The notes beneath the pieces were generated by a model. That model did not search any database and was not told where the DNA came from. It was given only the letters and a program-made list of their open reading frames with translations. This document shows positions 35,016 through 41,609 of a stretch of DNA of 64,000 nucleotides, piece by piece. The translations under genes were made by a program, and so were the position numbers. Positions within the stretch are counted from its first letter, which is position 1. The number at the start of each line of letters is the position of its first letter. Origin of the DNA: Nocardioides luteus (GTDB taxonomy: Bacteria > Actinomycetota > Actinomycetes > Propionibacteriales > Nocardioidaceae); NCBI RefSeq assembly GCF_015752315.1, contig NZ_JADOVJ010000001.1, positions 496,001 through 560,000 of the forward strand, written 5' to 3'.

Positions 35016-35282
35016 ATGAACGTTATAGAGGTCCGCTACTGGGCGGCAGCCAAGTCGGCGGCCGGAACCGCCTCCGACCAGATCGAGGTCGACGGTCCGT
35101 TGACCCTGGCCGAGGTCGTACGCCGTGCCGCGGAGCTGCACGCCGGCACCCGCCTGCCCGAGGTGCTGAAGGTCTGCTCGGCTCTCATCGGTGACCGTCC
35201 CGCAGGAACGGCCGACCCCGGTGGGATCGAGGTCCCACCGGGGTCGACGGTCGAATTCCTCCCTCCGTTCGCGGGCGGCTAG
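35016..35282 (+). CDS. MoaD/ThiS-family sulfur carrier protein
   Basis: An 88-residue ubiquitin-like protein ending in the Gly-Gly tail (VEFLPPFAGG) that is thiocarboxylated in MoaD, ThiS and CysO. A GTG three bases upstream is an alternative start. It is divergent from glnR. No moaE, thiG or cysM is adjacent, so the pathway served is open; in actinobacteria such lone carriers may serve molybdopterin, cysteine or thioamide synthesis. Confidence 0.85.
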   Translation: MNVIEVRYWAAAKSAAGTASDQIEVDGPLTLAEVVRRAAELHAGTRLPEVLKVCSALIGDRPAGTADPGGIEVPPGSTVEFLPPFAGG

Positions 35283-35349
35283 GTCACAGGCTGGGGAGCC
35301 CGCGCCCGGCGACTCACCTGCGTAAGGGCCTGCCGGGGCGGGCAGGTCC

Positions 35350-35787
35350 TCAGCGCTCGATCGCGGCGGGCTCCGGCTTGCCGCTCGTGGCGATCTGGAT
35401 CTTGCGGGGCTTGGCCTTCTCGGCGACCGGGACGACCAGGCGCAGCACGCCGGCGTCGTACGCAGCCTCGATGTGGTCGAGGTCGAGGTTGTCGCCGAGC
35501 ACGAGCTGACGGCTGAAGGTGCCGCGCACGCGCTCGTTGGCCAGCATCTGCCAGTCGCCGTTCTTGGCGACCCGCTCGGCCTTCACGGTCAGTACGTTGC
35601 GCTCGACGTCGAGGTCGATGGTGTCCGGGCTGACGCCGGGAAGGTCGAACTCGATGACGAACCGGTCGCCCTCGCGCCAGGCGTCCATCGGCATCACGGC
35701 CGGGCGGTTGGTGGTGCCGCCGCCACCCAGGAGCTGCTGGGTGATGCGATCGAACTCGCGGAACGGATCGGTGCTTCGGATCAGCAT
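35350..35787 (-). CDS. small heat-shock protein, Hsp20 family
   Basis: A 145-residue alpha-crystallin-type chaperone. The ACD runs from about residue 35 to 130 ([58 protein letters not shown]). The start at 35787 ([13 protein letters not shown]) has GGAGGGGA just upstream. A near-consensus promoter lies in the AT-rich gap before it. A MerR/HspR-like regulator is divergent, which suggests heat or stress control. Confidence 0.95.
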   Translation of the reverse strand: MLIRSTDPFREFDRITQQLLGGGGTTNRPAVMPMDAWREGDRFVIEFDLPGVSPDTIDLDVERNVLTVKAERVAKNGDWQMLANERVRGTFSRQLVLGDNLDLDHIEAAYDAGVLRLVVPVAEKAKPRKIQIATSGKPEPAAIER

Positions 35788-35829
35788 GATTCCCCTCCTC
35801 ACGGGATCTATATCAGCGGATACACCTTT

Positions 35830-35858
35830 TATATATTCCAACCGCTAGGGAATTTCAA
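35830..35858 (-). promoter_or_regulatory. strong promoter of hsp20
   Basis: On the minus strand TTGAAA, exactly 17 bp, TATATA. The spacer holds a small inverted repeat ATTCC/GGAAT (35835-35839 and 35849-35853) that could be a repressor site. The region is unusually AT-rich for this window. Confidence 0.7.
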
Positions 35859-35881
35859 GTCCACATGTCAGAATCGATCCT

Positions 35882-36172
35882 GTGAAGGAGCGAACCAGGG
35901 CCGTCTACGCCATCTCGGTGGCCGCCGAGATGGCCGACATGCAGATCCAGAACCTCCGCGTCTACGAGCGCCGGGGGCTGGTCGACCCCGCGCGCACCGC
36001 GGGCGGCACCCGGCTCTACTCCGTCGCCGACGTCGAGCGCCTCATCCGCATCCGTGACCTTCTCGCCGACGGTCTCAACCTCGCCGGGATCGCCCGCGTG
36101 CTCGCTCTGGAGGAGGACGTACGCCGCCTGGAAGTCGCCAACGAGAGGCTTCGGCGCGCCTCGGGGGAATGA
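35882..36172 (+). CDS. MerR/HspR-like regulator
   Basis: A 96-residue protein made of one MerR-type winged helix (YAISVAAEMADMQIQNLRVYERRGLVDPARTAGGTRLYSVADVERL) and a short C-terminal coiled helix. Sequence and length match HspR-like repressors that control chaperone genes. It is divergent from hsp20 across 94 bp. A canonical HAIR site (CTTGAGT-N7-ACTCAAG) is not seen there, so its operator may differ. GTG start without a good ribosome binding site. Confidence 0.8.
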   Translation: MKERTRAVYAISVAAEMADMQIQNLRVYERRGLVDPARTAGGTRLYSVADVERLIRIRDLLADGLNLAGIARVLALEEDVRRLEVANERLRRASGE

Positions 36173-36201
36173 GCGGCGCGGGTTACCGGTTCAATAGACA
36201 C

Positions 36202-36663
36202 ATGAGCACCGGATCCTGGATCGCCGTCATCGCGATAGCCGTCGCGCTCGCCTTCGGCGTGTTCCGGCTGCTCACCGACGGCCGCTTCCGAGGCACGAAG
36301 GAGCTCCACGTGGCCCACGAGGATCATGCGCCCGAGCCGCACGCCTGGGATGCGGTCACCGACGCGCTGGGTGAGGCCGAGCTCGGTGGCCGGGCGACCC
36401 TCGTGCAGTTCTCCAGCGCCTTCTGCGCACCCTGCCGGGCGACCCGGAGGATCCTGGGCGAGGTCGCCGAGATCGTTCCGGGCGTCGTCCACATCGAGAT
36501 CGACGCCGAGCACCACCTCGACCTGGTCCGCCGCCTCGACATCATGCGGACTCCCACGACGCTGGTGCTGGACGGCGCCGGCAACGAGGTCGCCCGGGCG
36601 ACCGGCGCGCCTCGCAAGGAGCAGGTGCTGAGCGCGATCCCGGCCTACGATCTCGAATCCTGA
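36202..36663 (+). CDS. membrane-anchored thioredoxin-like protein
   Basis: A 153-residue protein with an N-terminal membrane helix (about 4-22: GSWIAVIAIAVALAFGVFRLL) and a thioredoxin fold outside or at the membrane. The redox motif is C-A-P-C in SSAFCAPCRATRRIL, and the cis-Pro loop is RTPTTLVLDG. The ATG at 36202 was chosen because the signal helix begins there. It precedes the sulfur operon and could supply reducing power to it, but it has its own reading frame and a gap of 64 bp before the leader peptide. Confidence 0.82.
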   Translation: MSTGSWIAVIAIAVALAFGVFRLLTDGRFRGTKELHVAHEDHAPEPHAWDAVTDALGEAELGGRATLVQFSSAFCAPCRATRRILGEVAEIVPGVVHIEIDAEHHLDLVRRLDIMRTPTTLVLDGAGNEVARATGAPRKEQVLSAIPAYDLES

Positions 36664-36715
36664 CACGCTGGTCCGTATACCGAGACATTCGTTTCGTGCC
36701 CGTCGAGCATCGCGC

Positions 36716-36727
36716 TACTGTCATCGC
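36716..36727 (+). promoter_or_regulatory. leaderless promoter -10 of the cysteine leader peptide
   Basis: TACTGT is followed by 6 nt and the ATG at 36728, so the transcript probably begins with the leader peptide itself. Confidence 0.55.
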
Positions 36728-36808
36728 ATGTTCTCGACCATGCTGACCAAGCGCCGCGCAGTGGATCACTGCCGCGTGCGCTCGGCGCTGTGTCGTTCCT
36801 GCCGCTGA
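36728..36808 (+). CDS. cysteine-containing leader peptide of the sulfur operon
   Basis: A 26-residue ORF: ATG at 36728 (or 36740), TGA at 36806-36808. After MFSTMLT the product reads KRRAVDHCRVRSALCRSCR, with three Cys codons in the last twelve. The R-x-V-D-x-x-R-V-x-S-A-x-C-R pattern is that of actinobacterial leader peptides placed before sulfur genes. Polycysteine leader ORFs in mycobacteria have been shown to attenuate sulfur operons in response to cysteine. Downstream CTCC (36877-36880) could pair with the GGAG (36895-36898) of the next gene, a possible switch; that pairing is only a suggestion. Confidence 0.8.
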   Translation: MFSTMLTKRRAVDHCRVRSALCRSCR

Positions 36809-36856
36809 TTCCCTGAGATTTGTCGACGCAGTCGACCCCGGGGATCGCTCTCGCCT

Positions 36857-36873
36857 GTCAGGCTCGTCCTGAC
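36857..36873 (+). promoter_or_regulatory. leader hairpin before the DUF4395 gene
   Basis: GTCAGG and CCTGAC form a 6-bp stem with a 5-nt loop between the leader stop and the DUF4395 start. It may be part of an attenuation structure. Confidence 0.4.
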
Positions 36874-36905
36874 GACCTCCCCTTCACTCTCGCAGGAGCA
36901 CACCC

Positions 36906-37367
36906 ATGTCTGAGACTTCGAGCAAGACGGCGGCACAGACCGGAATCGACCCTCGCGGCCCGCAGTTCACCGCGGCGCTGACCGTTGTCGTGATCCTCCT
37001 GGCTCTGCTGCTTCCGCAGCCGTGGGCTCTGGTGGTCACGGCCATCCAGACCGTGCTCTTCGCGATCGGGGCAGGTCTCGGCGTTCAGCGGACCCCTCAT
37101 GCCTGGCTCTTCAAGAAGTTCGTACGTCCCCGCCTCGGTGCGCCGGACGAGCTCGAGGACCCGGCCCCGCCCCGGTTCGCCCAGGGGGTCGGCCTCGCCT
37201 TCCTCGTGGTCGCGCTCGTGGGCTACCTCCTCGGCGCCACCCTCGTGGCGCAGATCGCCCTCGGCCTCGCGCTGGTGGCGGCCGTGCTCAATGCCGTCTT
37301 CCGGTTCTGCCTCGGCTGCGAGCTCTACCTGCTGATCAGGCGACTGGGTCCTTCCCCGTCGGCCTGA
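36906..37367 (+). CDS. DUF4395 membrane protein
   Basis: A 153-residue protein with four hydrophobic helices (about 20-36, 38-55, 85-103, 104-122), a conserved loop GLGVQRTPHAWLFKKFVRPRLG and the end motif FRFCLGCELYLLIRRL with a C-x-x-C pair. DUF4395 genes sit next to thiosulfate sulfurtransferases in actinobacteria; the CLGC pair suggests handling of sulfane sulfur or redox at the membrane. GGAG before the ATG. First structural gene after the leader peptide. Confidence 0.85.
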   Translation: MSETSSKTAAQTGIDPRGPQFTAALTVVVILLALLLPQPWALVVTAIQTVLFAIGAGLGVQRTPHAWLFKKFVRPRLGAPDELEDPAPPRFAQGVGLAFLVVALVGYLLGATLVAQIALGLALVAAVLNAVFRFCLGCELYLLIRRLGPSPSA

Positions 37368-37404
37368 GCCCTGAACGCAAGAAACACCAACGAAAGGTAC
37401 CTAG

Positions 37405-38253
37405 ATGACCCGCGAGAACTCCCTCGTCTCCGCCCAGTGGGTGGAGGAGCACCTCGATGACCCGAAGGTGGTGCTGATCGAGGTCGACGAAGACACCACC
37501 GCCTACGACAAGGGCCACATCAAGGGTGCCATCAAGCTCGACTGGACCACCGACCTGCAGGACCAGGTCCGTCGCGACTTCGTCAACAAGGACCAGTTCT
37601 CCGCTCTGCTCTCCGAGCGCGGCGTCTCCAACGACGACACCGTTGTGCTCTACGGCGGCAACAACAACTGGTTCGCCGCGTACGCGTTCTGGTACTTCAA
37701 GCTCTACGGCCACCAGGACGTCAAGCTGCTCGACGGCGGTCGCAAGAAGTGGGAGCTCGACTCCCGCGAGCTGACCGACGAGGCCGTCACCCGCGAGGCG
37801 ACCACCTACACCGCGCAGGAGCAGGACCACTCGATCCGCGCCTTCCGTGACGAGGTCGTCGAGGCCATCGGCACCCAGAACCTGGTCGACGTGCGGTCGC
37901 CCGACGAGTTCGCCGGCCGCCTCCTCGCCCCGGCCCACCTCCCGCAGGAGCAGGCCCAGCGCGCCGGTCACATCCCGACCGCGGCCAACGTCCCGTGGTC
38001 CAAGGCGGCCAACGACGACGGCACCTTCCGCTCCGACGAGGAGCTCAAGGAGATCTACACCGAGGCCGGCGTCGACTGGAGCAAGGACACCATCGCCTAC
38101 TGCCGCATCGGCGAGCGCTCCTCGCACACCTGGTTCGTGCTCAAGGAGCTCCTCGGCCAGGAGAACGTGAAGAACTACGACGGCTCGTGGACCGAGTACG
38201 GCTCCCTCGTCGGCGTCCCGGTCGTCACCGGCGACGAGCCCGGGGAGGCCTGA
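37405..38253 (+). CDS. thiosulfate sulfurtransferase (CysA2/SseA type)
   Basis: A 282-residue tandem rhodanese. The active-site loop CRIGERSSH carries the persulfide-forming Cys233; the N-terminal domain is the inactive copy (VVLIEVDEDTTAYDKGHIKGAI). The C-R-I-G-E-R-S loop is that of actinobacterial CysA-type enzymes that move sulfur from thiosulfate to acceptors such as MoeZ or thiols. Second gene of the DUF4395-TST-DUF1416 operon; the next gene starts 2 bp after its stop. Confidence 0.93.
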   Translation: MTRENSLVSAQWVEEHLDDPKVVLIEVDEDTTAYDKGHIKGAIKLDWTTDLQDQVRRDFVNKDQFSALLSERGVSNDDTVVLYGGNNNWFAAYAFWYFKLYGHQDVKLLDGGRKKWELDSRELTDEAVTREATTYTAQEQDHSIRAFRDEVVEAIGTQNLVDVRSPDEFAGRLLAPAHLPQEQAQRAGHIPTAANVPWSKAANDDGTFRSDEELKEIYTEAGVDWSKDTIAYCRIGERSSHTWFVLKELLGQENVKNYDGSWTEYGSLVGVPVVTGDEPGEA

Positions 38254-38255
38254 GC

Positions 38256-38555
38256 ATGTGCGGAGCAACTGAGGGCGGGCTCTCGCTCGCCGGCGTCGAC
38301 GTCGCCAAGGAAGCAGTCATCCAGGGTCAGGTGACCCGTGACGGCGAGCCGGTCCACGGAGCGTACGTCCGGCTGCTCGACCGCACCGGCGAGTTCACCG
38401 CCGAGGTGCCGACCTCGGCCACCGGCCACTTTCGGTTCTTCGCCGGCGACGGCGAGTGGACCCTGCGTACGCTCGCGCCGAAGGCGGAGCCCGTGGACAA
38501 GAAGGTCCACGCCGCGGTCGGCAACGTCGCCGAGGTGACGATTCCGATCGACTGA
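38256..38555 (+). CDS. DUF1416 protein
   Basis: A 99-residue beta-sandwich-like protein (CNA-B/transthyretin-like layout: VIQGQVTRDGEPVHGAYVRLLDRTGEFTAEVPTSATGHFRFFAGDGEWTLRTLAPKA) that starts MCGATEGGLSL with a conserved early Cys. It follows thiosulfate sulfurtransferase in many actinobacteria and is probably its partner; its biochemical role is not known to me. A strong terminator lies 14 bp after the stop. Confidence 0.88.
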   Translation: MCGATEGGLSLAGVDVAKEAVIQGQVTRDGEPVHGAYVRLLDRTGEFTAEVPTSATGHFRFFAGDGEWTLRTLAPKAEPVDKKVHAAVGNVAEVTIPID

Positions 38556-38568
38556 CGATCCCTGGCGT

Positions 38569-38605
38569 GGGAGCCCCGGTTTCACTGGCTGACACCGGGG
38601 CTCCC
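38569..38605 (+). terminator. terminator of the sulfur operon
   Basis: A perfect 12-bp stem (38569-38580 with 38594-38605) with a 13-nt loop, directly after the DUF1416 gene and followed by a short T-rich stretch. Confidence 0.8.
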
Positions 38606-38660
38606 GCGTCGTTTTGCCATCATTCGATGGAGATATTGCGGCGGATCGCATGAATGGCGC

Positions 38661-38672
38661 TAGATTGTCCGG
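38661..38672 (+). promoter_or_regulatory. leaderless promoter -10 of the BKACE gene
   Basis: TAGATT is followed by 6 nt and the GTG at 38673; no ribosome binding site. Confidence 0.55.
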
Positions 38673-39497
38673 GTGACTGGACTGCTTGTGACCGTGGCGC
38701 CGACCGGGGCGGAGACCGCGAAGGAAGACTGCCCGCAGCTGCCGACGACGCTGGAGGAGCTGGTGGTGACGGCCGTCGAGTGTGAGGAGGCGGGGGCGCG
38801 GATGATCCACGTCCACATCCGCGACGACGACCACGCGCCGACGCTCGATCTCGGACGGCTCACCGATACGGTCGACGCGCTCCACGAGAAGACCGAGCTG
38901 ATCGTGCAGCTCTCGACCGGCGGCTCGGTCCACGACCCGCTCGACAAGCGCCTGAAGGTGCTCGACGCCGGGCCGGACTCTTGCTCGCTGACGATGGGCA
39001 CCACCAACTTCGGCGACGACGTCTTCTCCAACCCGTGGCCGTTCATCACCGAGCTCTACCAGCTCACCCAGGAGCGCGGCGTGGTGCCGGAGTTCGAGCT
39101 CTTCGACCTCGGACACGTCGCCGCGCTGCAGCGGCTGCTGGGGAAGTACGGGCTGCCGGCCGGCGGCAAGGTCCACGTCGACTTCGTCATGGGTGTGCCC
39201 GGCGGTATGCCCGGCACGTCCGCGGCGCTGGTCGCGGCCGTCGCCGCGCTGCCGGCCGAGGTCACCTCGTGGTCGGCGACCGGCATCGGCCGCTCGACCC
39301 TCCCGGTCATGCTCACCTCGCTGGCCATGGGCGGCCACCTGCGGGTCGGGATGGAGGACGTCCTCACCCTCGCGAAGGGTGTCCCCGTCGACGCCAACCG
39401 CCAGCTCGTCGAGCGGGCCGTCGAGGCCGCCGCCGTCGCTCAGCGTGAGCCGATGAGCACCGACGAGGCCTGGTCCCTTCTCGGCCTCAAGCGCTGA
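38673..39497 (+). CDS. BKACE-family (DUF849) beta-keto acid cleavage enzyme
   Basis: A 274-residue TIM-barrel metalloenzyme. The Zn-binding motif His46-x-His48 lies in MIHVHIRDDD, and the later FDLGHVAALQRLL and GVPGGMPGT segments match the family. BKACE enzymes condense a beta-keto acid with acetyl-CoA to give acetoacetate and a CoA ester; the known example acts in lysine fermentation. The substrate here is unknown and no CoA-transferase or dehydrogenase lies beside it. Confidence 0.85.
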   Translation: MTGLLVTVAPTGAETAKEDCPQLPTTLEELVVTAVECEEAGARMIHVHIRDDDHAPTLDLGRLTDTVDALHEKTELIVQLSTGGSVHDPLDKRLKVLDAGPDSCSLTMGTTNFGDDVFSNPWPFITELYQLTQERGVVPEFELFDLGHVAALQRLLGKYGLPAGGKVHVDFVMGVPGGMPGTSAALVAAVAALPAEVTSWSATGIGRSTLPVMLTSLAMGGHLRVGMEDVLTLAKGVPVDANRQLVERAVEAAAVAQREPMSTDEAWSLLGLKR

Positions 39498-39503
39498 CCA
39501 CCC

Positions 39504-39762
39504 GCCGAGCCGGCGCGTCTGTCCCGTTTCAAGTCGCCGAGTCGGCGCATCTGTCCCGCTTCAAGCCGCTGAGTCGGCGCATCTGTCCCGGGCTCCGCTG
39601 CGGACGCTCTCCCGGGTGGGACACATGCGCCGACTCGGCGTGCTCCTGCGGGACATTCGCGCCGACTCGGCGGGAGTTTGTGGGGCAGATGCGCCGAGTC
39701 GGCTTGTTCTGAGCGGGGTCCGGGCCGAGCCGGCGCGTCATGACGAGCCGGCTCGGCCCGGA
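39504..39762. repeat. dispersed palindromic repeat, locus 2 (six units plus a long hairpin)
   Basis: Three forward units (39504-39526, 39536-39558, 39568-39590) face three reverse units (39618-39640, 39650-39672, 39682-39703) around a CCCGGG-bounded spacer. Each set is spaced about 32 bp apart. The block ends in a perfect 16-bp stem (39719-39734 with 39747-39762) that runs into the last codons of the convergent tetR gene. Confidence 0.88.
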
Positions 39763-40337
39763 TCTTGGTCAGTTCGTGCTGACTCGGCGGTGAGGTAGCG
39801 GTCGATCGTCGGCGCGACCCACTCGACGATCTCGTCGGTGTCCATGTCGACGATGGGCGGAAGCACGAGTACGTAGCGGCCCAGTGCGATGCCCAGGAGC
39901 TGCGAGGCGGCGAGCGCGGCGCGGTGCGGCACCTGGGACGGGTCGGGGCACACGGGGGCCACGGCACGGGCGACCTGTGCGGCGAAGATGCTCCGCATCT
40001 GCTCCGCGGCGGCTGGGTCCGAGGCGGCGCGGCGCAGGAGCGCCATCAGGGTGCCGTCGGAGTCCCACGTGCGTACGAAATGGGCGACCAGCGTCCGGCC
40101 GACCTCCTCGACGGGGATCTTGGTGAGGTCGGGCAGCGCCAGATCGATCGCTGCGGCGGCGGTGAAGAGCTCCTCCTTGCTGCCGAAGTAGCGCATCACC
40201 ATCGAGGGGTCGATCCGTGCCTCTGATGCGATCGCGCGGATGGTGGTGCGGTCGTAACCCTGTCGCGCGAAGTGCTCGCGCGCGACGGCGAGGATGCGTT
40301 CTCGGCTCTCGGCCCCGGAGCGGCGCGTATCGGTCAT
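39738..40337 (-). CDS. TetR-family regulator, probable repressor of the adjacent monooxygenase
   Basis: A 199-residue regulator with a clear N-terminal helix-turn-helix (TTIRAIASEARIDPSMVMRYFGSKEELF). It is divergent from the FAD monooxygenase gene, and the gap carries inverted repeats with GGYCAAC half-sites, so it very likely represses both. ATG 7 nt after TACAAT, no ribosome binding site. The last residues (PGRAGSS) are encoded by the repeat element, which suggests the element inserted at or formed the 3' end of the gene. Confidence 0.88.
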   Translation of the reverse strand: MTDTRRSGAESRERILAVAREHFARQGYDRTTIRAIASEARIDPSMVMRYFGSKEELFTAAAAIDLALPDLTKIPVEEVGRTLVAHFVRTWDSDGTLMALLRRAASDPAAAEQMRSIFAAQVARAVAPVCPDPSQVPHRAALAASQLLGIALGRYVLVLPPIVDMDTDEIVEWVAPTIDRYLTAESARTDQDPGRAGSS

Positions 40338-40367
40338 GCCAACAATTGTAGGCCAACGCCTGTTGAC
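40338..40367 (-). promoter_or_regulatory. tetR promoter and operator
   Basis: On the minus strand TACAAT lies 7 nt before the ATG at 40337. Next to it GGCCAACGCCTGTTGAC (40351-40367) is an imperfect inverted repeat like the one before the monooxygenase. Confidence 0.6.
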
Positions 40368-40392
40368 GTCAATCGCGACGCCGCGCTACCTT

Positions 40393-40424
40393 GGTCAACA
40401 TCGGTTGGCCAACACGTGTTGACC
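40393..40424. promoter_or_regulatory. TetR operator before the FAD monooxygenase
   Basis: Half-sites GGTCAAC (40393-40399), GTTGGCC (40404-40410) and GTTGACC (40418-40424) surround the perfect 12-bp palindrome CAACACGTGTTG (40410-40421). Confidence 0.65.
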
Positions 40425-40448
40425 ATCAACCAGACCAAGGAGAGCATC

Positions 40449-41600
40449 ATGTCCACCATCACCACTGATGTCCTCGTCGCCGGCGCCGGCCCCACCGGGC
40501 TGGCGGTGGCGGCCACGCTGGCCGCGGCCGGTATCGACGTCACCGTCATCGACAACCAGGCCGCGGGCGACAACACCTCCCGGGCCGCGGTGGTCCATGC
40601 CCGCACGCTGGAGGTCCTCGCCGACCTCGGCGTCTCCGCGCGCCTGGTCGAGGAAGGCATCGAGGCGCCGCGCTTCACCATCCGCGACCGCGACAAGGTC
40701 CTGGTCCCGATCCGCTTCGACGACCTGCCCAGCGAGTTCCCCTACGCCCTGATGGTCTCCCAGGCCGTCACCGAGCGCGTCCTGCTGGAGCGCCTCACCG
40801 AGCTCGGCGGTCACGTACGCCGGCCGCTCACCCTGGTCGACCTCGTCCAGGACGACACCGGCGTCACCGCCACCACCGAGGACGGCACGGAGATCCGTGC
40901 CCTCTACCTCGTCGGCGCCGACGGCATGCACTCCACCGTGCGCGACAGGGCCGGGATCGGCTTCCCGGGAGGGAAGTACGCCGAGTCGTTCAGTCTCGCC
41001 GACGTCCGCGTCGAGGGCGACCTGCCGCACGACGAGGTCATCCTCTACTTCTCGCCCGAGGGCACCCTGGTCTCCGCGCCCCTGCCCGACGGCTCGTTCC
41101 GGTTCGTCGCTCCGGTCGCCGAGGCCCCGGAGGAGCCCGACGTCGACTACGTCCAGGGCCTCCTCGACCGACGCGGCGGGATCACGAGCCCGGCCACGGT
41201 CACCGAGGTGGTGTGGGGCTCTCGGTTCCGGGTCCACCACCGCGTCGCCGACACCTACCGTGCCGGACGGGTGCTGATCGCCGGCGACGCCGCCCACGTG
41301 CACAGCCCGGCCGGCGGCCAGGGCATGAACACCGGCCTCCAGGACGCGGTCGTGCTCGGCGACGCTCTCGTCGCCGCGATCACCAAGGGAGACGAGGCCG
41401 CGCTCGACGACTACGCGTCCCGTTGCCGGCCGGTCGCCCAGGAGGTCATCGAGCTCTCCGACCGCCTGACCCGGTTCGGCATCGCGCAGGGAGTTCGGCG
41501 GAGCGTACGGAACCTGGTGCTGTCCACGCTCGCGCGGCTCCCGCGCTTCCGCCGGATGCTCGCCTGGCGCCTGTCCGGGCTGGTCTACCGCGACCGCTGA
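40449..41600 (+). CDS. FAD-dependent monooxygenase (PHBH/rifampicin monooxygenase-like)
   Basis: A 383-residue flavoprotein hydroxylase. The dinucleotide motif GAGPTGLAVAATLAAAG is at the N-terminus, the DG motif is VGADGMHSTVR, and the GD motif is GDAAHVHSPAGGQGMNTGLQD. AAGGAG lies about 9 nt before the ATG. Group A enzymes hydroxylate aromatic or polyketide compounds, sometimes antibiotics. Regulated by the divergent TetR through the operators in between. The C-terminus lacks the extra thioredoxin-like domain of the larger members. Confidence 0.9.
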   Translation: MSTITTDVLVAGAGPTGLAVAATLAAAGIDVTVIDNQAAGDNTSRAAVVHARTLEVLADLGVSARLVEEGIEAPRFTIRDRDKVLVPIRFDDLPSEFPYALMVSQAVTERVLLERLTELGGHVRRPLTLVDLVQDDTGVTATTEDGTEIRALYLVGADGMHSTVRDRAGIGFPGGKYAESFSLADVRVEGDLPHDEVILYFSPEGTLVSAPLPDGSFRFVAPVAEAPEEPDVDYVQGLLDRRGGITSPATVTEVVWGSRFRVHHRVADTYRAGRVLIAGDAAHVHSPAGGQGMNTGLQDAVVLGDALVAAITKGDEAALDDYASRCRPVAQEVIELSDRLTRFGIAQGVRRSVRNLVLSTLARLPRFRRMLAWRLSGLVYRDR

Positions 41601-41609
41601 GCGAAGGAC

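Noticed and set aside
35788..35881. HAIR element for HspR
   Set aside because: Only one weak half-site (CTTGAAA on the minus strand) is present; the second half is missing at the required distance.
39504..39703. CRISPR-like array of spaced repeats
   Set aside because: Units occur in both orientations, the intervals are about 9 bp rather than unique 30-nt spacers, and no cas gene is present.
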